DNA from: an uncultured Victivallales bacterium
GTDB lineage: Bacteria > Verrucomicrobiota > Lentisphaeria > Oligosphaerales > JAFGRS01
NCBI GenBank assembly: GCA_903834675.1
Contig: CAILKC010000735.1
Location: forward strand, 1 to 5,913
Direction of reading: 5' to 3'
Length of the DNA stretch: 5,913 nucleotides
Shown here: one piece after another, positions 5,624-5,913 of the stretch
How positions within the stretch are numbered: the stretch's first letter is position 1
Layout: the number at the start of each line of letters is the position of its first letter
Made by a program: the position numbers and the translations under genes
Notes under the pieces: model-generated
What the model saw: the letters and a program-made list of their open reading frames with translations, nothing else
What the model was told of the DNA's origin: nothing
Databases searched by the model: none

Positions 5624-5797
5624 GGCTGAGTTCTTTCTGTCTGCCGGTTATGCGCCAACCGTAGCGGGAACCGCCGATCCATCAGACGCCGCTATCAATG
5701 TGATAAAGTACTGCAAGTCTGCGCCTTCGGCAACTCATCCCCAGTCGTGCGGGTGCAGGTCAGCTCTGTAGGTGGTGACACCTCAGGTCCTGGGTTT
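5624..5797. other. Intergenic leader of the pilin-like gene
   Basis: No gene is seen here. A relatively AT-rich patch at about 5692-5716 (minus strand TTGCAG, then TACTTTATCACATTGATAG) is the most likely promoter area for the pilin-like gene, but no pair of boxes with good consensus and spacing can be fixed. Confidence 0.35.
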
Positions 5798-5889
5798 CAG
5801 GAAACGGCGAGACGGCGAGACGGGGAAACGGCGACTGGAGGAGACGGACAGGGAGACTGGCGGAGAGGAAAACAGGGTCCAGGGTTCAG
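5798..5889. repeat. Degenerate purine-rich octamer array between related flanks
   Basis: From 5798 the plus strand can be cut into 8-bp units: CAGGAAAC, GGCGAGAC twice, GGGGAAAC, GGCGACTG and GAGGAGAC, then more degenerate ones. GGTCCTGGGTTTCAG at 5786-5800 and GGTCCAGGGTTCAG at 5876-5889 bracket it as near-identical direct repeats. The second flank can itself be read as 7-bp units (CAGGGTC, CAGGGTT). One strand is almost entirely purine. Confidence 0.6.
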
Positions 5890-5913
5890 CCCAGCCCCCG
5901 GCGGCGGCCGGAC

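Overview
The window is GC-rich bacterial DNA with every confident gene on the minus strand. A prepilin-like protein with a C-terminal H-X9-DG motif, AT-rich heptanucleotide repeats between and inside genes, and a small S23/IVP four-helix-bundle gene together suggest a member of the PVC group (Lentisphaerae, Verrucomicrobia or Planctomycetes). This placement is inferred from gene style, not from a marker gene.

In order of transcription (right to left) the layout is as follows. (1) 5913-5624 is non-coding and starts with a purine-rich octamer array. (2) 5623-4949 encodes a type II pseudopilin-like secreted protein. (3) 4948-4267 is a GC-rich stretch with hairpins and one tiny coding-like reading frame on the plus strand. 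(4) 4266-2050 encodes a membrane sensor histidine kinase: two membrane segments around an extracytoplasmic sensor, then PAS, HisKA and HATPase. (5) 1964-1590 encodes a four-helix-bundle (23S rRNA IVP / bAvd-like) protein. (6) 1488-988 encodes an Rcp1-type receiver. (7) 968-111 encodes a receiver-PAS protein whose C-terminus looks cut off. (8) 60-2 is a strong nested hairpin.

The kinase and the two receivers look like one phosphorelay operon. The likely reading is that the kinase autophosphorylates on His501 in response to an unknown signal and passes phosphate to Asp77 of the stand-alone receiver and/or Asp58 of the receiver-PAS protein.

The main surprise is a family of 7-bp repeats (AATGAAG on one strand, CATTCTT on the other) that has colonised this operon. 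Two short elements (1504-1611 and 2270-2370) share one architecture: an AATGAAG arm, a GC-rich core containing CCGATTCCGTTCCTT, and an inverted CATTCTT arm. One lies inside the ATPase domain of the kinase without breaking the frame. The other touches the 3' end of the four-helix-bundle gene. A third, core-less array fills the gap between that gene and the kinase. The four-helix-bundle gene is thus bracketed by inverted heptamer arrays, as if a repeat-borne cassette had been inserted between the kinase and its receiver.
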